Assembly: GCF_037975215.1 (NCBI RefSeq)
Contig: NZ_CP150239.1
Coordinates: 720,001-784,000, forward strand
DNA from: Solibacillus sp. FSL R5-0449
Lineage (GTDB): Bacteria; Bacillota; Bacilli; Bacillales_A; Planococcaceae
Length of the DNA: 64,000 nt
Direction of reading: 5' to 3'
The position numbers and the translations under genes are program-made. Shown piece after piece: positions 17,978 through 28,700 of this stretch. Numbering within the stretch: position 1 is the stretch's first letter; every line of letters begins with the position of its first letter. The notes beneath the pieces are model-generated. The model did not search any database. It was not told the origin of the DNA and saw only the letters and a list, made by a program, of their open reading frames with translations.

Positions 17978-19276
17978 TTGAAGAAGCTAACGACGCGTTC
18001 ATTTAAAACCATTGCAGCAATACTTGCGCTAGTGCTATTTGTTCAAATACCGGCAGCATCTGCAGCATCATTAAGTGAACTGAAAAAAGAGCGCAGTCAA
18101 CTCGAAGCAGAAAAGAAATCAATAAATAAATCGCTTGAACAAAAAACAAATGAGATTCAAACAAATCAAAACAGACAGCAAAAAATCATTTCACAATTAG
18201 AGCAACTTGGTGCAAAAATTAATGAAACGAATCATAATATTGCGGTTGTCGAATTGGATATTGAAATTGCAAACGAAGAAATTTCGATTTTAGAAGATGA
18301 AATTGCAGAATTAAAAGAGAAGATCGAACAGCGTAATGAACTATTGCGTGAACGTGCTCGCGCAATCCAGTCATCGGGTACAGTAAGCTACCTTGACGTC
18401 CTGCTTGGAGCAAATAGTTTCGTAGACTTTATCGACCGTTTTTCTGCTGTAAGCACACTTATGGACGCTGACCGTCAAATTATGCGTGAGCAAAAGGAAG
18501 ATCAGGAAAAGCTTGAAGTTCAAAAGCTGGAGCTGTTGAAGAAAAAAGAAGACCTTGAAGCGAATAAAGCAAAATTGAAAAGCTTGATGGCTTCATTAAA
18601 TCAGCAAAAGAAAGAAAAGAAACAGTTAGTAGCAGAGCTTGAAAAAGAAGAAGCGAAACTGCGATCTGAGAAAACAGAACTTAAAGCTGAATACGATGAT
18701 AAAGTAGAATTAAGTAAAGAGCTGGAAGAGAAGTTTCTTAAAGAACAGCGCCGATTAGCGGAAGTAGCCCGTCAAAAGGCATTGGAAGCTGCGGCTGCTA
18801 AAAAGAAAAAACAAAGCAGCAGCAATAGTGCTGTAAGTTCCGGAAACTTGCCGGTTGTTTCGGCAGGAAATTGGACAAGACCTGCAGCGGGCCGTTTTAC
18901 ATCAGGGTTCGGCCGACGTGATATTGGACCAATCGGAAGTAAAAATCACTTAGGAATTGACATTGCCAACTCGATCGGAACACCGGTTGTTGCAGCAGCG
19001 GATGGTGTTGTTTCGTATGTTGGTTCGATGAATGGCTACGGTAACGTTGTCATGGTTACGCACTCGATTGAAGGCAAGTTATTCACAACAACGTATGCAC
19101 ATTTAAGCGGATTTAATACGAGTGTTGGGGCATCTGTTTCAAAAGGTCAGCAAATTGCACGACTTGGGAATACAGGGAACTCAACAGGACCTCATTTACA
19201 CTTTGAAATCCATGTCGGTGAATGGAACGGCAGTCGTTCAAACGCCGTAAACCCGTTAAATTATATTTCACTGTAA
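17978..19276 (+). CDS. Secreted coiled-coil M23 murein hydrolase (EnvC/PcsB-like role)
   Basis: The 432-residue protein starts with TTG behind GGGGGA and has a signal peptide (TIAAILALVLFVQIPAASAA). Residues about 30-270 are a long coiled coil. The C-terminal LytM/M23 domain (about 300-432) has the zinc-site motifs HLGIDIA and GPHLHFEIH, so it should be an active endopeptidase. A coiled coil joined to a M23 domain directly after ftsEX is the layout of FtsEX-activated hydrolases such as EnvC; in B. subtilis the FtsEX partner is CwlO, which has a different catalytic domain. The partnership is inferred from position and architecture. Confidence 0.9.
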   Translation: MKKLTTRSFKTIAAILALVLFVQIPAASAASLSELKKERSQLEAEKKSINKSLEQKTNEIQTNQNRQQKIISQLEQLGAKINETNHNIAVVELDIEIANEEISILEDEIAELKEKIEQRNELLRERARAIQSSGTVSYLDVLLGANSFVDFIDRFSAVSTLMDADRQIMREQKEDQEKLEVQKLELLKKKEDLEANKAKLKSLMASLNQQKKEKKQLVAELEKEEAKLRSEKTELKAEYDDKVELSKELEEKFLKEQRRLAEVARQKALEAAAAKKKKQSSSNSAVSSGNLPVVSAGNWTRPAAGRFTSGFGRRDIGPIGSKNHLGIDIANSIGTPVVAAADGVVSYVGSMNGYGNVVMVTHSIEGKLFTTTYAHLSGFNTSVGASVSKGQQIARLGNTGNSTGPHLHFEIHVGEWNGSRSNAVNPLNYISL

Positions 19277-19283
19277 CATAGAG

Positions 19284-19319
19284 AAAAGACCAAACTTTAA
19301 TTTAAAGTTTGGTCTTTTT
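19284..19319. terminator. Bidirectional terminator
   Basis: AAAAGACCAAACTTT and AAAGTTTGGTCTTTT form a perfect stem around AATTT, with T runs in both directions. It serves the M23 gene (+) and the GGDEF gene (-), whose stop codon lies inside it. Confidence 0.95.
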
Positions 19320-21002
19320 ATGTGTGTATGAAGAAAGGCTGGGAGAGTTAACGTTATATAATTTATAGCAATTTTTCCCGCTTTCTTTAGCCTCGTATAG
19401 GGCAATATCCGCTTTTTTCATTAAACTGGATTCAGTAAAATTCAGTTGACTGGATGCCGTTGCAATTCCCATGCTTGTTGTAACCGATAATGTATGACCG
19501 TTCAGTTTCCATGGCTGCCGGATAGTGTGGTTAATTCTTTCTGCAATTTCTGTCGCATTGTTAGAGCTTTGAATATTTGAGAGTAGAATAACAAATTCAT
19601 CTCCGCCTAATCTTGCCACCATGTCCTGTTCACGGATAGTCGCTTTAATACGGGAACCAAATTCTTTAATAACCGCATCGCCTGTATCATGGCCATAAGT
19701 ATCGTTGATCAGTTTAAAATGGTCAATATCTAAAAGTATTAGAGCAAGAGGTGTATTATTTGTTAGAAACTGCTCTTTTGCAAAGGCAAATTGTTCTTTA
19801 AAATAAAGTCGATTCGGAAGATCGGTTAAACTATCGTGATAAGCAAAATATTTCAATTTGGATTCATATTCTCTTCTCAAGGTTATGTCTCTAGTAAGTA
19901 CAACCAGATGCTGAAAGCTATTATTATGATTGAACACCGGATTTCCGATGGATTCACACCAAATCATATCTCCTTCAGCATTTTTTTGTCTAAATTGAAT
20001 AGTAAAAGGTTCACCTGTATGAATCGAATTGCGGACAATTTCCACTAAACGCTCTTGATCCTCTGCATGGATATTATGAAGGAAACTTTTCTTAAGATAT
20101 TCCTGATGGTAGTAACCTAATATATTTTTATAAGATGGGGAAACATAGGTGATTTCTCCGTCTTTATTAATAAGAGTAATTAGGTCATGGGCGTTCTCTG
20201 CGATAATTCGAAAACTTTTTTCACTTTCTTCCAGCTTGTTCATGCTTTGTAACTGTTCAGTGACATCTTTCAAAATTCCGTATAAACCAATGATTTTCTC
20301 ATCAATGAGAAGTGGAATGATTTTAAAAATGATGTTAACTTGCTCGCCATTTTTATTTTTAAAGATTAAATCTCCACTTTGATTAGTTCCTTTAACCGCT
20401 TCGTTTATCAGATGATCAAAGTTGCCTGTATCTTCTTTGTCTACCAGCTCTTTAAGTGATTTTCCGAATAACTCTTTTATTTTATACCCGGTAATATGTT
20501 CACTTGCTTCGTTTCCATCGGTAATATAACCCATTTTATTCAATACAAAAATGCCGTCTGTATTATGGAAAAATAAAGAATGATAACGCTCATTACTTTC
20601 AGCCAGACCACTTATCATTTCCATAGCATTTGAAAGCGCATTTTTTTCCTGTGTAATATCTCGTACAACCGCTATGATTCGATCAACAGCGCCTTTTTCA
20701 TCAAAAAATGGGCTTAAAACGGTTTCAGCATAATACTTTGTGCCATTCTCTTCGTAAACATCTTCGTAAGTATAGCTTTTTTGACTTTCAACAACTTTGC
20801 TGTATTGCTTATATAAAAATTTTGCTTTTTCCTTTGGCTTAATCTCCATAAGGCTTGAACCGATAAACCGGTCAGTCAAATTTAAACGATCCATCGCAGC
20901 GGTATTAATAAACTGAAATCGAAAATCATCGTTTACAACTTCAAGAATAAAGACCATATCTTTAATACCGTTCATTAAAACTTCTTTATAAAATTTCTCC
21001 AT
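19302..21002 (-). CDS. PAS-PAS-PAS-GGDEF diguanylate cyclase
   Basis: It makes cyclic di-GMP from two GTP. The 566-residue protein has three PAS sensor domains (about 5-120, 135-260, 260-385) and a C-terminal GGDEF domain (about 395-555) with intact ARLGGDEF active site and a REQD product-inhibition site (RxxD) five residues before it. There is no membrane segment or EAL domain, so it looks like a soluble cyclase with feedback control. The start at 21002 follows AAGGGGAAC; the frame is open 22 codons further. It stands alone, opposite in strand to its neighbours. The PilZ protein at 2235 is a possible receptor. Confidence 0.93.
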   Translation of the reverse strand: MEKFYKEVLMNGIKDMVFILEVVNDDFRFQFINTAAMDRLNLTDRFIGSSLMEIKPKEKAKFLYKQYSKVVESQKSYTYEDVYEENGTKYYAETVLSPFFDEKGAVDRIIAVVRDITQEKNALSNAMEMISGLAESNERYHSLFFHNTDGIFVLNKMGYITDGNEASEHITGYKIKELFGKSLKELVDKEDTGNFDHLINEAVKGTNQSGDLIFKNKNGEQVNIIFKIIPLLIDEKIIGLYGILKDVTEQLQSMNKLEESEKSFRIIAENAHDLITLINKDGEITYVSPSYKNILGYYHQEYLKKSFLHNIHAEDQERLVEIVRNSIHTGEPFTIQFRQKNAEGDMIWCESIGNPVFNHNNSFQHLVVLTRDITLRREYESKLKYFAYHDSLTDLPNRLYFKEQFAFAKEQFLTNNTPLALILLDIDHFKLINDTYGHDTGDAVIKEFGSRIKATIREQDMVARLGGDEFVILLSNIQSSNNATEIAERINHTIRQPWKLNGHTLSVTTSMGIATASSQLNFTESSLMKKADIALYEAKESGKNCYKLYNVNSPSLSSYTHKKTKL

Positions 21003-21363
21003 AAAAGTTCCCCTTATTTTAACTGGACTAAAATTTATTTCTTCTGAAGTAAGTATGGGCATCTTCATAGATAAATTCAGTGTTAATATGCCTTTTATTT
21101 GTTAAGTATAAGCATATAAAAGATTCAAAATTCAATTGTTTAATATGTTTTTCTTTAAATGTAATAGGACTATTGTATTGAGACTATGTATTTAGAACAA
21201 AGTATGCATATTTTAAATACCCGTTTTTTAAAATAAATAATCACATTTTATAAAATTAAATTTGTATTTATTTATATCGTTTTTTATTAAATGAAATTTG
21301 AGAATTTCTTAATGATTCACTGGTTCATTAAATCAACGACGATTCAAAAAAAGTTTTTCCCGT

Positions 21364-21392
21364 TTGAATAATTACCTGAAAGTTATGATAAT
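21364..21392 (+). promoter_or_regulatory. Promoter of the thioredoxin-like gene
   Basis: TTGAAT (21364-21369), 17 bases, GATAAT (21387-21392). The remainder of the gap from 21003 is very AT-rich and shows no other feature. Confidence 0.6.
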
Positions 21393-21425
21393 GTACTAGT
21401 AGGAAGAAATGGTGGGGTGATGTTG

Positions 21426-21998
21426 ATGAAGAAAAATATTGGAATCGGTATTATTTTAGTGCTTGTAATCACAATGCTTGGCACTTACATAAAAGCTGAA
21501 ATCGATCAGAGTACTGCAATCAACGAATATGCTTTAGGAAAAGAAGTGGAACCGGACGAAGAAGTGGGCCTTGAAAAAGGTCAGTTTGCACCGGATTTTA
21601 CATTATATAATTTGCAAGGCGAGCCACTGACGCTTTCGGAGCTGAGAGGGAAGCGGGTCGTACTGAATTTCTGGGCAACATGGTGTCCGCCATGTGAAGC
21701 TGAAATGCCGCATATGCAAAAGTACTACGAAAAATACCGTGAAGAAGACAATGTGGAAATTGTCGGTGTCAATATGACATATGCAAACGAAAAGCTGGAG
21801 CGTGTCGAGCAGTTTTTGAAAAGCTATGATATTACCTTCCCAATCGTACTGGAACAAACGGAAGCAGTCGCCTTTCAATATGAAATTTTGACAATGCCGA
21901 CAACGTACATGATTGATTCAGCAGGGAAAATACAAAAGCAAATCATTGGCCCGCTGGATTTGGATGCATTGCGTGAAAATGTACTCCAACTAGATTAA
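21426..21998 (+). CDS. Membrane-anchored thiol-disulfide oxidoreductase (TlpA/ResA-like)
   Basis: The 190-residue protein has one N-terminal membrane anchor (IGIGIILVLVITMLGTYI) and an extracytoplasmic thioredoxin fold (about 60-190) with the redox site FWATWCPPCEAEMP and the cis-proline region TMPTTYMID. ResA-type proteins reduce apocytochrome c or other exported thiol proteins; the CPPC variant favours ResA/TlpA-like reductants. No cytochrome c maturation gene is next to it, so the substrate is unknown. The ATG at 21426 is 8 bases behind GGTGGGG; the two earlier in-frame starts lie within the ribosome site. Confidence 0.88.
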   Translation: MKKNIGIGIILVLVITMLGTYIKAEIDQSTAINEYALGKEVEPDEEVGLEKGQFAPDFTLYNLQGEPLTLSELRGKRVVLNFWATWCPPCEAEMPHMQKYYEKYREEDNVEIVGVNMTYANEKLERVEQFLKSYDITFPIVLEQTEAVAFQYEILTMPTTYMIDSAGKIQKQIIGPLDLDALRENVLQLD

Positions 21999-22115
21999 AT
22001 ACGGGTAATTTATAGATTAGCACTTAAATTAACTTCATTTTGTGACGCTAAATTCGACTTTGTAAGTATGAATCTTTCATTCGCTTCATAAATTTTATGG
22101 AACGGAGGAGAATTC

Positions 22116-23543
22116 GTGCGGAAAAGTCGGATTTTTTTATTAATTGTTGTAATGGTTAGTATTGGCGTAATTGTTTATGGTGTGTTGAAAATCAAGCCAC
22201 AGCCACAGGAGGAACAGGCAGATTTTGCGGTAGTCAATGAACTGCATGAGTTAATCACGAACGAATCAGTTTATGATATCGAATCGGAGAAATTGGTGGA
22301 AGGTGCACTGCGAGGGATGGCAAATGCAATCAATGACCCCTACAGTACTTATTATTCGGAGCAAGAAGCAGCATTACATAAACAGACGCTCGCAAGTGAA
22401 CGAATCGGCATTGGTGTTGAGTTGGCAGAAGCAAATGGCAAAATTATTGTCGTGGCCCCTATTAAAGCATCACCAGCAGAAAAAGCGGGTATTCGCCCAT
22501 TGGATGAGCTTATACAAATTAATGAAGTACGACTTGACGGGAAATCAATGGGAGAAGTTCGTAAGCTGATGTATGGTAAGGAAGGAGAAGCGGTTGAGCT
22601 AGTCGTTTATCGCCCGGAAATGGACCAGCATTTGAAGTTGGTCATGAAAAGGGAACGTTTGAAAAATGACACGGTGGAAGCTGAAGTTCTCGAAGTAGAA
22701 GGGAAAAAACTAGGCTATATAACGATCAACCTTTTCGGTGAAAAAACAGCAGAAGAATGGAAAGAGGCCCTTGATGGGGTCATTAAGGAGGAAGTGGAAG
22801 GGTTAATCATTGATGTGAGGGACAATCCAGGTGGCTATTTACATAGTGTTGCCCAAATGATGAGCATGTTCGAGCAAAAAGAAAAAATCTTTGCGTATAT
22901 GCAAAATCATGATGGTGTAACAGAGCCACTGAAAACGCAGAAAGTGGAACAATTCCAGCCTTACGTAAATTGGTTGCGTGAAACACCTTTAACACTTATC
23001 CAAAATGAAGGAAGTGCATCAGCGAGTGAAGTGTTTGCAGGTGCCCTGCAGGATTGGAAACGATCGGTCATTATTGGGGTGACGAGCTTCGGTAAAGGAA
23101 CGGTCCAACAAACATGGGATCTTCAAAATGGGGGAGAAGTAAAGTTATCGACGAATAAATGGCTCACACCTTCTAAAAAATGGATCCATGATGTCGGAAT
23201 CGAGCCGGATGTCGAAGTGACACAGCATCCTCTTTACAGTATGGAAACCAAAATACTGAAAGGGCGTTATGAAGAGGGCGAATACAGTGAAGAAGTTGCC
23301 TATAGCCAACGTATTTTAAGTGAACTGGGCTACGCTATCAGCCGGACAGACGGATTCTTTGATAAGGATACAGCACAGGAAGTAGAAAACTTCAGACACA
23401 AGCATGATATTGCAGAAGGAGACTATATGGATGAAGTGTTTTTCCATGAATTAACAAAGGAACTGCAAACATTCAAACAGTCAAAAGTAAACGACATGCA
23501 GCTGCAGATGGCGATTAGTTATATTATGCATCAGTTTGAGTGA
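22116..23543 (+). CDS. ctpB: S41 carboxy-terminal processing protease CtpB-like
   Basis: CtpB-type proteases are secreted or membrane-tethered serine proteases; B. subtilis CtpB cleaves SpoIVFA during the sigma-K checkpoint. The 475-residue protein has an N-terminal signal anchor (IFLLIVVMVSIGVIVYGVL), a PDZ domain (about 90-175), the S41 core with serine in NEGSASASEVFAGAL and lysine in TSFGKGTVQ, and a C-terminal peptidoglycan-binding repeat (about 390-445). The GTG start follows CGGAGGAG. Its place between ftsX and minJ matches B. subtilis yvjB. Confidence 0.92.
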   Translation: MRKSRIFLLIVVMVSIGVIVYGVLKIKPQPQEEQADFAVVNELHELITNESVYDIESEKLVEGALRGMANAINDPYSTYYSEQEAALHKQTLASERIGIGVELAEANGKIIVVAPIKASPAEKAGIRPLDELIQINEVRLDGKSMGEVRKLMYGKEGEAVELVVYRPEMDQHLKLVMKRERLKNDTVEAEVLEVEGKKLGYITINLFGEKTAEEWKEALDGVIKEEVEGLIIDVRDNPGGYLHSVAQMMSMFEQKEKIFAYMQNHDGVTEPLKTQKVEQFQPYVNWLRETPLTLIQNEGSASASEVFAGALQDWKRSVIIGVTSFGKGTVQQTWDLQNGGEVKLSTNKWLTPSKKWIHDVGIEPDVEVTQHPLYSMETKILKGRYEEGEYSEEVAYSQRILSELGYAISRTDGFFDKDTAQEVENFRHKHDIAEGDYMDEVFFHELTKELQTFKQSKVNDMQLQMAISYIMHQFE

Positions 23544-23584
23544 TGGAATATTAAATCCATTATAAAGCAATATTAATAAATAGT

Positions 23585-23630
23585 AGGCGTTGTCGAATTA
23601 TCAAAGTTCGACAGCGCCTTTATTTTATTT
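23585..23630 (+). terminator. Terminator after ctpB
   Basis: GGCGTTGTCGAA and TTCGACAGCGCC form a 12-bp stem with one mismatch, then TTTATTTTATTT. Confidence 0.9.
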
Positions 23631-23697
23631 ACGGTACAAATGGGACTACGCATTCCGTAAAGGATTTGGTACAATTATTCGTACGGTAGGTGAGAAT

Positions 23698-24867
23698 ATG
23701 GATGGAACAGTTTTGATTGAAATTTTAAAAGGGATTGGCCGATTTTTTATAAATCCTTTGTTTTATGTCGCCATCATTTCCGCAGTTTATTTAGGATATC
23801 GCCGAGTGAAGCGCGAACGAAGGTATTTTAACCGACGGATACTAGGTGGCTGGTCCGAGCTGAAAAATATGCTTGCGATGGGCTTTATGCTGTCCGTTAT
23901 TATTTCCTTATTTAGTCTTGTAATAGGCTTAACAGTATCACTCGAATTATTGACAATTGTATTTATTGTAAGTCTCGCAGGTATGATTATTTATCTGTAT
24001 CAATTATTATCGCCAGCGATTGTGATGGCAGTTGCTTTTTGCGGAATCGTTTGGATGCAATGGCAAGATTGGTCATATACAATCGGAACTATTGAGTTAG
24101 CAGGAAGAAATGTTACAGACGAGCTTGTTATGACCGTTCCGATAATGACAGGGCTTTTGCTGATGGCAGAAGGAATTTTAATCCGCCGTTATGGTGCCCG
24201 GTTTGCTTCACCGATTGTTGAGAAAACAAAGCGTGGATTAAACGGGATCGGTTATTTTAGTAAACAGCTTTGGATTTTGCCGGTCTTTACTGTTATTCCG
24301 GGTGAAGGGATTCAAAATTTTGCGCCTTATTGGCCACAGTTTACGATCGGAGCAGAACAGTTTTCAATCATTGTTTTCCCATTTATTATCGGCTTCCAGC
24401 AGATGGTGCGTCAGAAGCTGCCGATGAATGTTTATCCTCAAATGGGACGTTCAATTATAATGATAGGCCAATTTGTGCTCGTTGTCGGATTGGCCGCTTA
24501 TCTCCTGCCGATACTTGGGGCAGCAGCATTAGCGTTAGGAGCAATTTCTCGTACAATTATCGGTATTCATTATAGTCGTTCAGAGGACCGTAACAGCTAT
24601 GCCGTTGTACGCAGTGATAAAGGTGTGATGATTGCCGGTATTTTACCGGATTCCCCTGCTGAGAAAATGGGGCTTGTCGCAGGTGAAATTATCAAGCGTG
24701 TAAATGGACAAGATGTTTTTACAGAAGAAGATTTGTATAAAGCATTGCAGATCAATGCTGCCCATTGCCGTTTGGAAGTGCTGGATCATTCTGGTGAGTT
24801 GCGCCTTGCCCAGCATGTTGTCCATCGTGATGATAATCATAAAATTGGATTATTAGTTGTCAGTTAA
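23698..24867 (+). CDS. minJ: Division-site topological factor MinJ
   Basis: MinJ bridges DivIVA and MinD at poles and septa in Bacillus. The 389-residue protein has about eight membrane segments (roughly 10-300) followed by a cytoplasmic PDZ domain (about 310-389; GVMIAGILPDSPAEKMGLVAG). The ATG at 23698 lies behind TAGGTGAG; upstream codons run into the ctpB terminator and are not coding. Its position directly after ctpB is the same as for B. subtilis yvjD/minJ. Confidence 0.88.
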   Translation: MDGTVLIEILKGIGRFFINPLFYVAIISAVYLGYRRVKRERRYFNRRILGGWSELKNMLAMGFMLSVIISLFSLVIGLTVSLELLTIVFIVSLAGMIIYLYQLLSPAIVMAVAFCGIVWMQWQDWSYTIGTIELAGRNVTDELVMTVPIMTGLLLMAEGILIRRYGARFASPIVEKTKRGLNGIGYFSKQLWILPVFTVIPGEGIQNFAPYWPQFTIGAEQFSIIVFPFIIGFQQMVRQKLPMNVYPQMGRSIIMIGQFVLVVGLAAYLLPILGAAALALGAISRTIIGIHYSRSEDRNSYAVVRSDKGVMIAGILPDSPAEKMGLVAGEIIKRVNGQDVFTEEDLYKALQINAAHCRLEVLDHSGELRLAQHVVHRDDNHKIGLLVVS

Positions 24868-24871
24868 TTTC

Positions 24872-24905
24872 AAAAGAATCTCGATAATACGAGGTTCTTT
24901 TTTTT
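24872..24905 (+). terminator. Terminator after minJ
   Basis: AGAATCTCG and CGAGGTTCT pair (one G-T) around ATAATA, followed by a T run. Confidence 0.85.
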
Positions 24906-25006
24906 GGCTAAAACGGGTATAAACAAATTATGTTAAGATTAAATTGTACTAGACAGCATTGTGTAACTTCAGGAATTTTTATCGTTTTTGGTAGGGGTGA
25001 GTGGTT

Positions 25007-25627
25007 ATGTTAGATTGGCTGACAATCGATAATATAGAAACAGTTGTAGAAAAATATAAGTTACTAGGCCCGTTTTTCGGAGTTTTATTAACGTTTTTGG
25101 AATCATTTATACCGATATTGCCGCTGTTCGTAATCATCATTGCCAATGCAGCCGCATACGGGTTATTTTGGGGATTTTTACTGTCCTGGCTTGGAACAGT
25201 AGCAGGTTCCTATATGTTCTTTCTTATGATTCGCATGTTCGGAAAGTACCGGCTCTTCCGTCGGATTAAAGAACAGAAACAAGTAAAAAAATTGATTAAC
25301 TGGGTGGATATTAGAGGATTTACACCACTGTTTGTTCTGCTGTGCCTGCCGTTTACACCTGTAGTCGTTGTCAATACGGTTGCGGGTCTATCTCATATAA
25401 AAAAGAAATATTATTTTTTGACACTTCTTATTTCAAAACCCATTTTAATCTTTTTAATTAGTTATTTAGGCAGTGATCTGCGTGATATTTTAACCTCTCC
25501 TGTAAAACTTGTTATTTCAGCTGTCATTATTTTAATCATTTGGGGAATCGGCAAATTGATTGAAAATATTTTAAATAAGCGTGTGGAAAGAGATTTGCGA
25601 GAGATAGGTAAGTCTCGTAAACATTAA
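25007..25627 (+). CDS. TVP38/DedA-family membrane protein
   Basis: The 206-residue protein has about five hydrophobic segments and the family core: FLESFIPILPLFVIIIANAA near residue 30, GTVAGSYMFFLMIR near 65, and the conserved loop FTPLFVLLCLPFTPVVVVN near 110. DedA/TVP38 proteins are lipid scramblase-like or flippase proteins; the exact substrate here is unknown. The ATG at 25007 is 9 bases behind AGGGG. B. subtilis yhjE is the closest match I can name by appearance and by proximity to addBA. Confidence 0.82.
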   Translation: MLDWLTIDNIETVVEKYKLLGPFFGVLLTFLESFIPILPLFVIIIANAAAYGLFWGFLLSWLGTVAGSYMFFLMIRMFGKYRLFRRIKEQKQVKKLINWVDIRGFTPLFVLLCLPFTPVVVVNTVAGLSHIKKKYYFLTLLISKPILIFLISYLGSDLRDILTSPVKLVISAVIILIIWGIGKLIENILNKRVERDLREIGKSRKH

Positions 25628-25638
25628 TGGAAAACTAT

Positions 25639-25681
25639 AAGTCTTGGCTTTTTACAAATAGTGAAAAGGCAGGGCTTTTTT
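25639..25681 (+). terminator. Terminator before addB
   Basis: AAGTCTTGGCTTTT pairs with AAAAGGCAGGGCTT through two G-T pairs and one mismatch, then TTTTTTG. Confidence 0.75.
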
Positions 25682-25701
25682 GTATGATTGCAATTAATGC
25701 G

Positions 25702-25715
25702 CGAACATGTATTCT
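25702..25715 (+). promoter_or_regulatory. Degenerate LexA-like site before addB
   Basis: CGAACATGTATTCT matches the LexA pattern at 12 of 14 positions, with the central G of the right half-site lost. TATAAT follows at 25721. Weak evidence for SOS control of addBA. Confidence 0.35.
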
Positions 25716-25757
25716 TATATTATAATAGAAGAAAGAAATAGAAGTGAGGTGGGAATT

Positions 25758-28700
25758 GTGACGTTACGAGTTATAACAGGACGGGCAGGTACGGGAAAAA
25801 CAACTTTGATTCACCGTGAAATTGTCGATGATTTAAAAACAAATATATTTGGACATCCGATTTTTATATTAGTTCCTGACCAAATGTCGTTTACAACGGA
25901 ATATGAGCTGACAACGAATTATGACATTGAAGGAATGATGCGTGCGCAGGTTATGACATTCAAACGGCTGGCCTGGTTTGTGCTGCAAAATGAAGGCGGT
26001 ATCGCCCACGAACGCATTGACGGCACAGGGTACCGCATGCTGTTACGACGTATTTTGGAAGAACATCAGGAAGAGTTCCTACTATTTAAACGAGCGGCAG
26101 GTAAACCCGGTTTTACGAAAGAAGTCGAGCAGATTTTAAAGGAATTCAGTCAATATCATATCGATGTGGAAACAATCGACCCGCTGATTGAATCATTAAA
26201 ATTAAACGGTGCAAGTGAAGTACTGCTTCATAAATTGCATGATCTGAACATTATTTTAAAGCAGCTGCATGAGCGCATCGGGACGGAATATATTGATGGC
26301 GACGGCTATTTCCCGCTGTTAATTGAGCGTATTCCGAAAATGGAAAGCTTGCGCGATACCCACATCTATTTGGATGGGTTTGTTTCATTTAATGGACAGG
26401 AATTTGCCATTTTAAAAGAGCTTCTTATTTATGCAAAACGTGTCACAATGGTTCTCCCGATGGAAGAACCGCAAATGGATTTACTGGAAGGCTCGGTATT
26501 TTACAGAGCTGCGATGACGTACGATAAACTAAAGAATGAGCTGCAAAAATTACGATTCGAACGAGGAATTGATATTGAAGAGGAGCCGCGCGTTCATTTA
26601 GAAGTAAACTACCGTGCGACAAATCGGGACTTGCTGCATATTGAACATTGCTTCGACAAAATTACGGATACACCAGTCGAATCATCGGGACATGCGAAAA
26701 TATTGGAAGGTGTAAACCCGCGCGCAGAAGTGCAAGGTATTGCCCAGGAAATTAAACAGCTCGTTTTGGAGAAGGGGCTGCGCTATAAAGATATCGGGAT
26801 AATGTACCGCCAGGCGGATGTATATGATGCGATTATCGGCACGACCTTTACCCAATACGAAATCCCGTTTTTCTCAAACGAGAAGCGGGCGATGCTTTAT
26901 CATCCGCTGATCGAATTCAGTCGATCCGTACTGGAGATTATTACGACAAACTGGAAATACGAGCCGGTTTTCAGAAGCATTAAGACCGATCTGTTTTTCC
27001 CTTACGGAGCCAATTTAGTTGCAATGCGCGACAGAGCGGATATTTTGGAAAACTTCGTCATCGCAAAAGGAATTGTCCATGACCGCTGGATGAAAGATGA
27101 AGTATGGCATTATCGCCGTTTTAAATCACTGGAAAAAGTAAATGCGGTTCAGACAGAAGACGAGCTGGAGCATGAGCAACTTTTAAAATCGGTGCGTGAC
27201 CTAATCCGGGAGCCGGTAATGGCATTGCAGAACCGGTTGAAAGGTAAAAAAACAGGCCGTGAAATTGTAGTGGCACTGTATGAGTTTATGGAGCAGCTTG
27301 ATATTTATAAGAAACTGCTGAAAATGCAGGAGCAGGAAGAGCAGGCCGATTCACTCCATCAGTCATTGGAGCATGAACAGGCTTGGAATGGCTGGATTCA
27401 TATTTTGGAGCAGTTTGACCTGATGTTCGGCGATAAAATTATGCCGTTGGAAGAAGCAGCACAAATTTTGGATGAAGGCTTTGAAACGCTTGAGTTTGCA
27501 AGTGTGCCGCCGACATTGGATGAAGTGACCGTTTCGACTGTCGAGTTTGCCCGTTTTGACAATAAAAAGGCGATTTTCGTCATCGGTGTTAATGATGGGG
27601 TATACCCGATGCGTATGGAAGCGGGAGGATTGCTGTCTGATGACGAGCGTGAAACATTTGAGAAAATCGATGTGGAATTGGCACCAGGTATAAAAAGCAG
27701 ACTTCTTCAGGAAAGTTTCCTGTTTTACCGTGCAATTTCTTCATCGACACAATATTTATATATTACGTATGCAAATGCAGACGAGGAAAGTAAAAGTAAG
27801 CTTCCATCGCTTTATATTAACCGCCTGCACGGCATGTTCGAGATTACCGAAAACCGGGGCACACCCGAGGAAAAAACAGTTCGCACACTGCCGCATCGTC
27901 AAATTGCGATGGACCCGCTTGATGAACTCCAAAAAGATCATGTGCTCAATTATTTACAGCATCCGTCACCGGCAATCGGCTTCTTAATGACCCAGCTGAA
28001 GCAGGCGCAGCACGAGCGACGTCCGCTTACGGAAGAATGGGCGGCGTTAAAAGCATTTTACGAACGGGAACAGCGCTGGAAAGATGTGCTGAATGTCGTG
28101 GAAAAACCTTTATACACGACGAATGAAGCAGAACCGCTAACGGAAGACATAGCGACAGCATTGTATGGGGAAGACTTTTTGGCAAGTGTATCGCGTATTG
28201 AACGCTTTTACAGCTGTCCGTATTCACATTTTGTGTCCTATGGGCTGAAACTGCAGGAACGGACGGAATTCAAGCTGGAAACATTTGCGATGGGGGATCT
28301 GTTCCATGAGGCAATCCGGACGATTTTATCCGAGAAAGAGTCCTCGATTCCGCTTACGACATATGTAGCATGCTATAAAAAGGCGGATGAAACGATTTCT
28401 AAACTGGCGGATTACTTCTCGTACAGTATTTTAAAAAGCAGTCACCGCTTTGAATATATTAAAACGAAACTTGTGAAAATCGTGGCACGTACAATTTATG
28501 CGCTTATTAATCAAAGTGAGCTGTCGAAGTTCAAAGCGATTGCCCATGAAAAGCCGTTTGGGAAACGCGACGACAAAAATACGGAACAGGATGACCGCAA
28601 TCCGCTGGAAGCACTGAAAATCGATCTGGAACATAACAGGAAAATGTATGTGCGCGGGCAGATTGACCGGATCGATGCATATAAAGATGCGGAAAATCTG

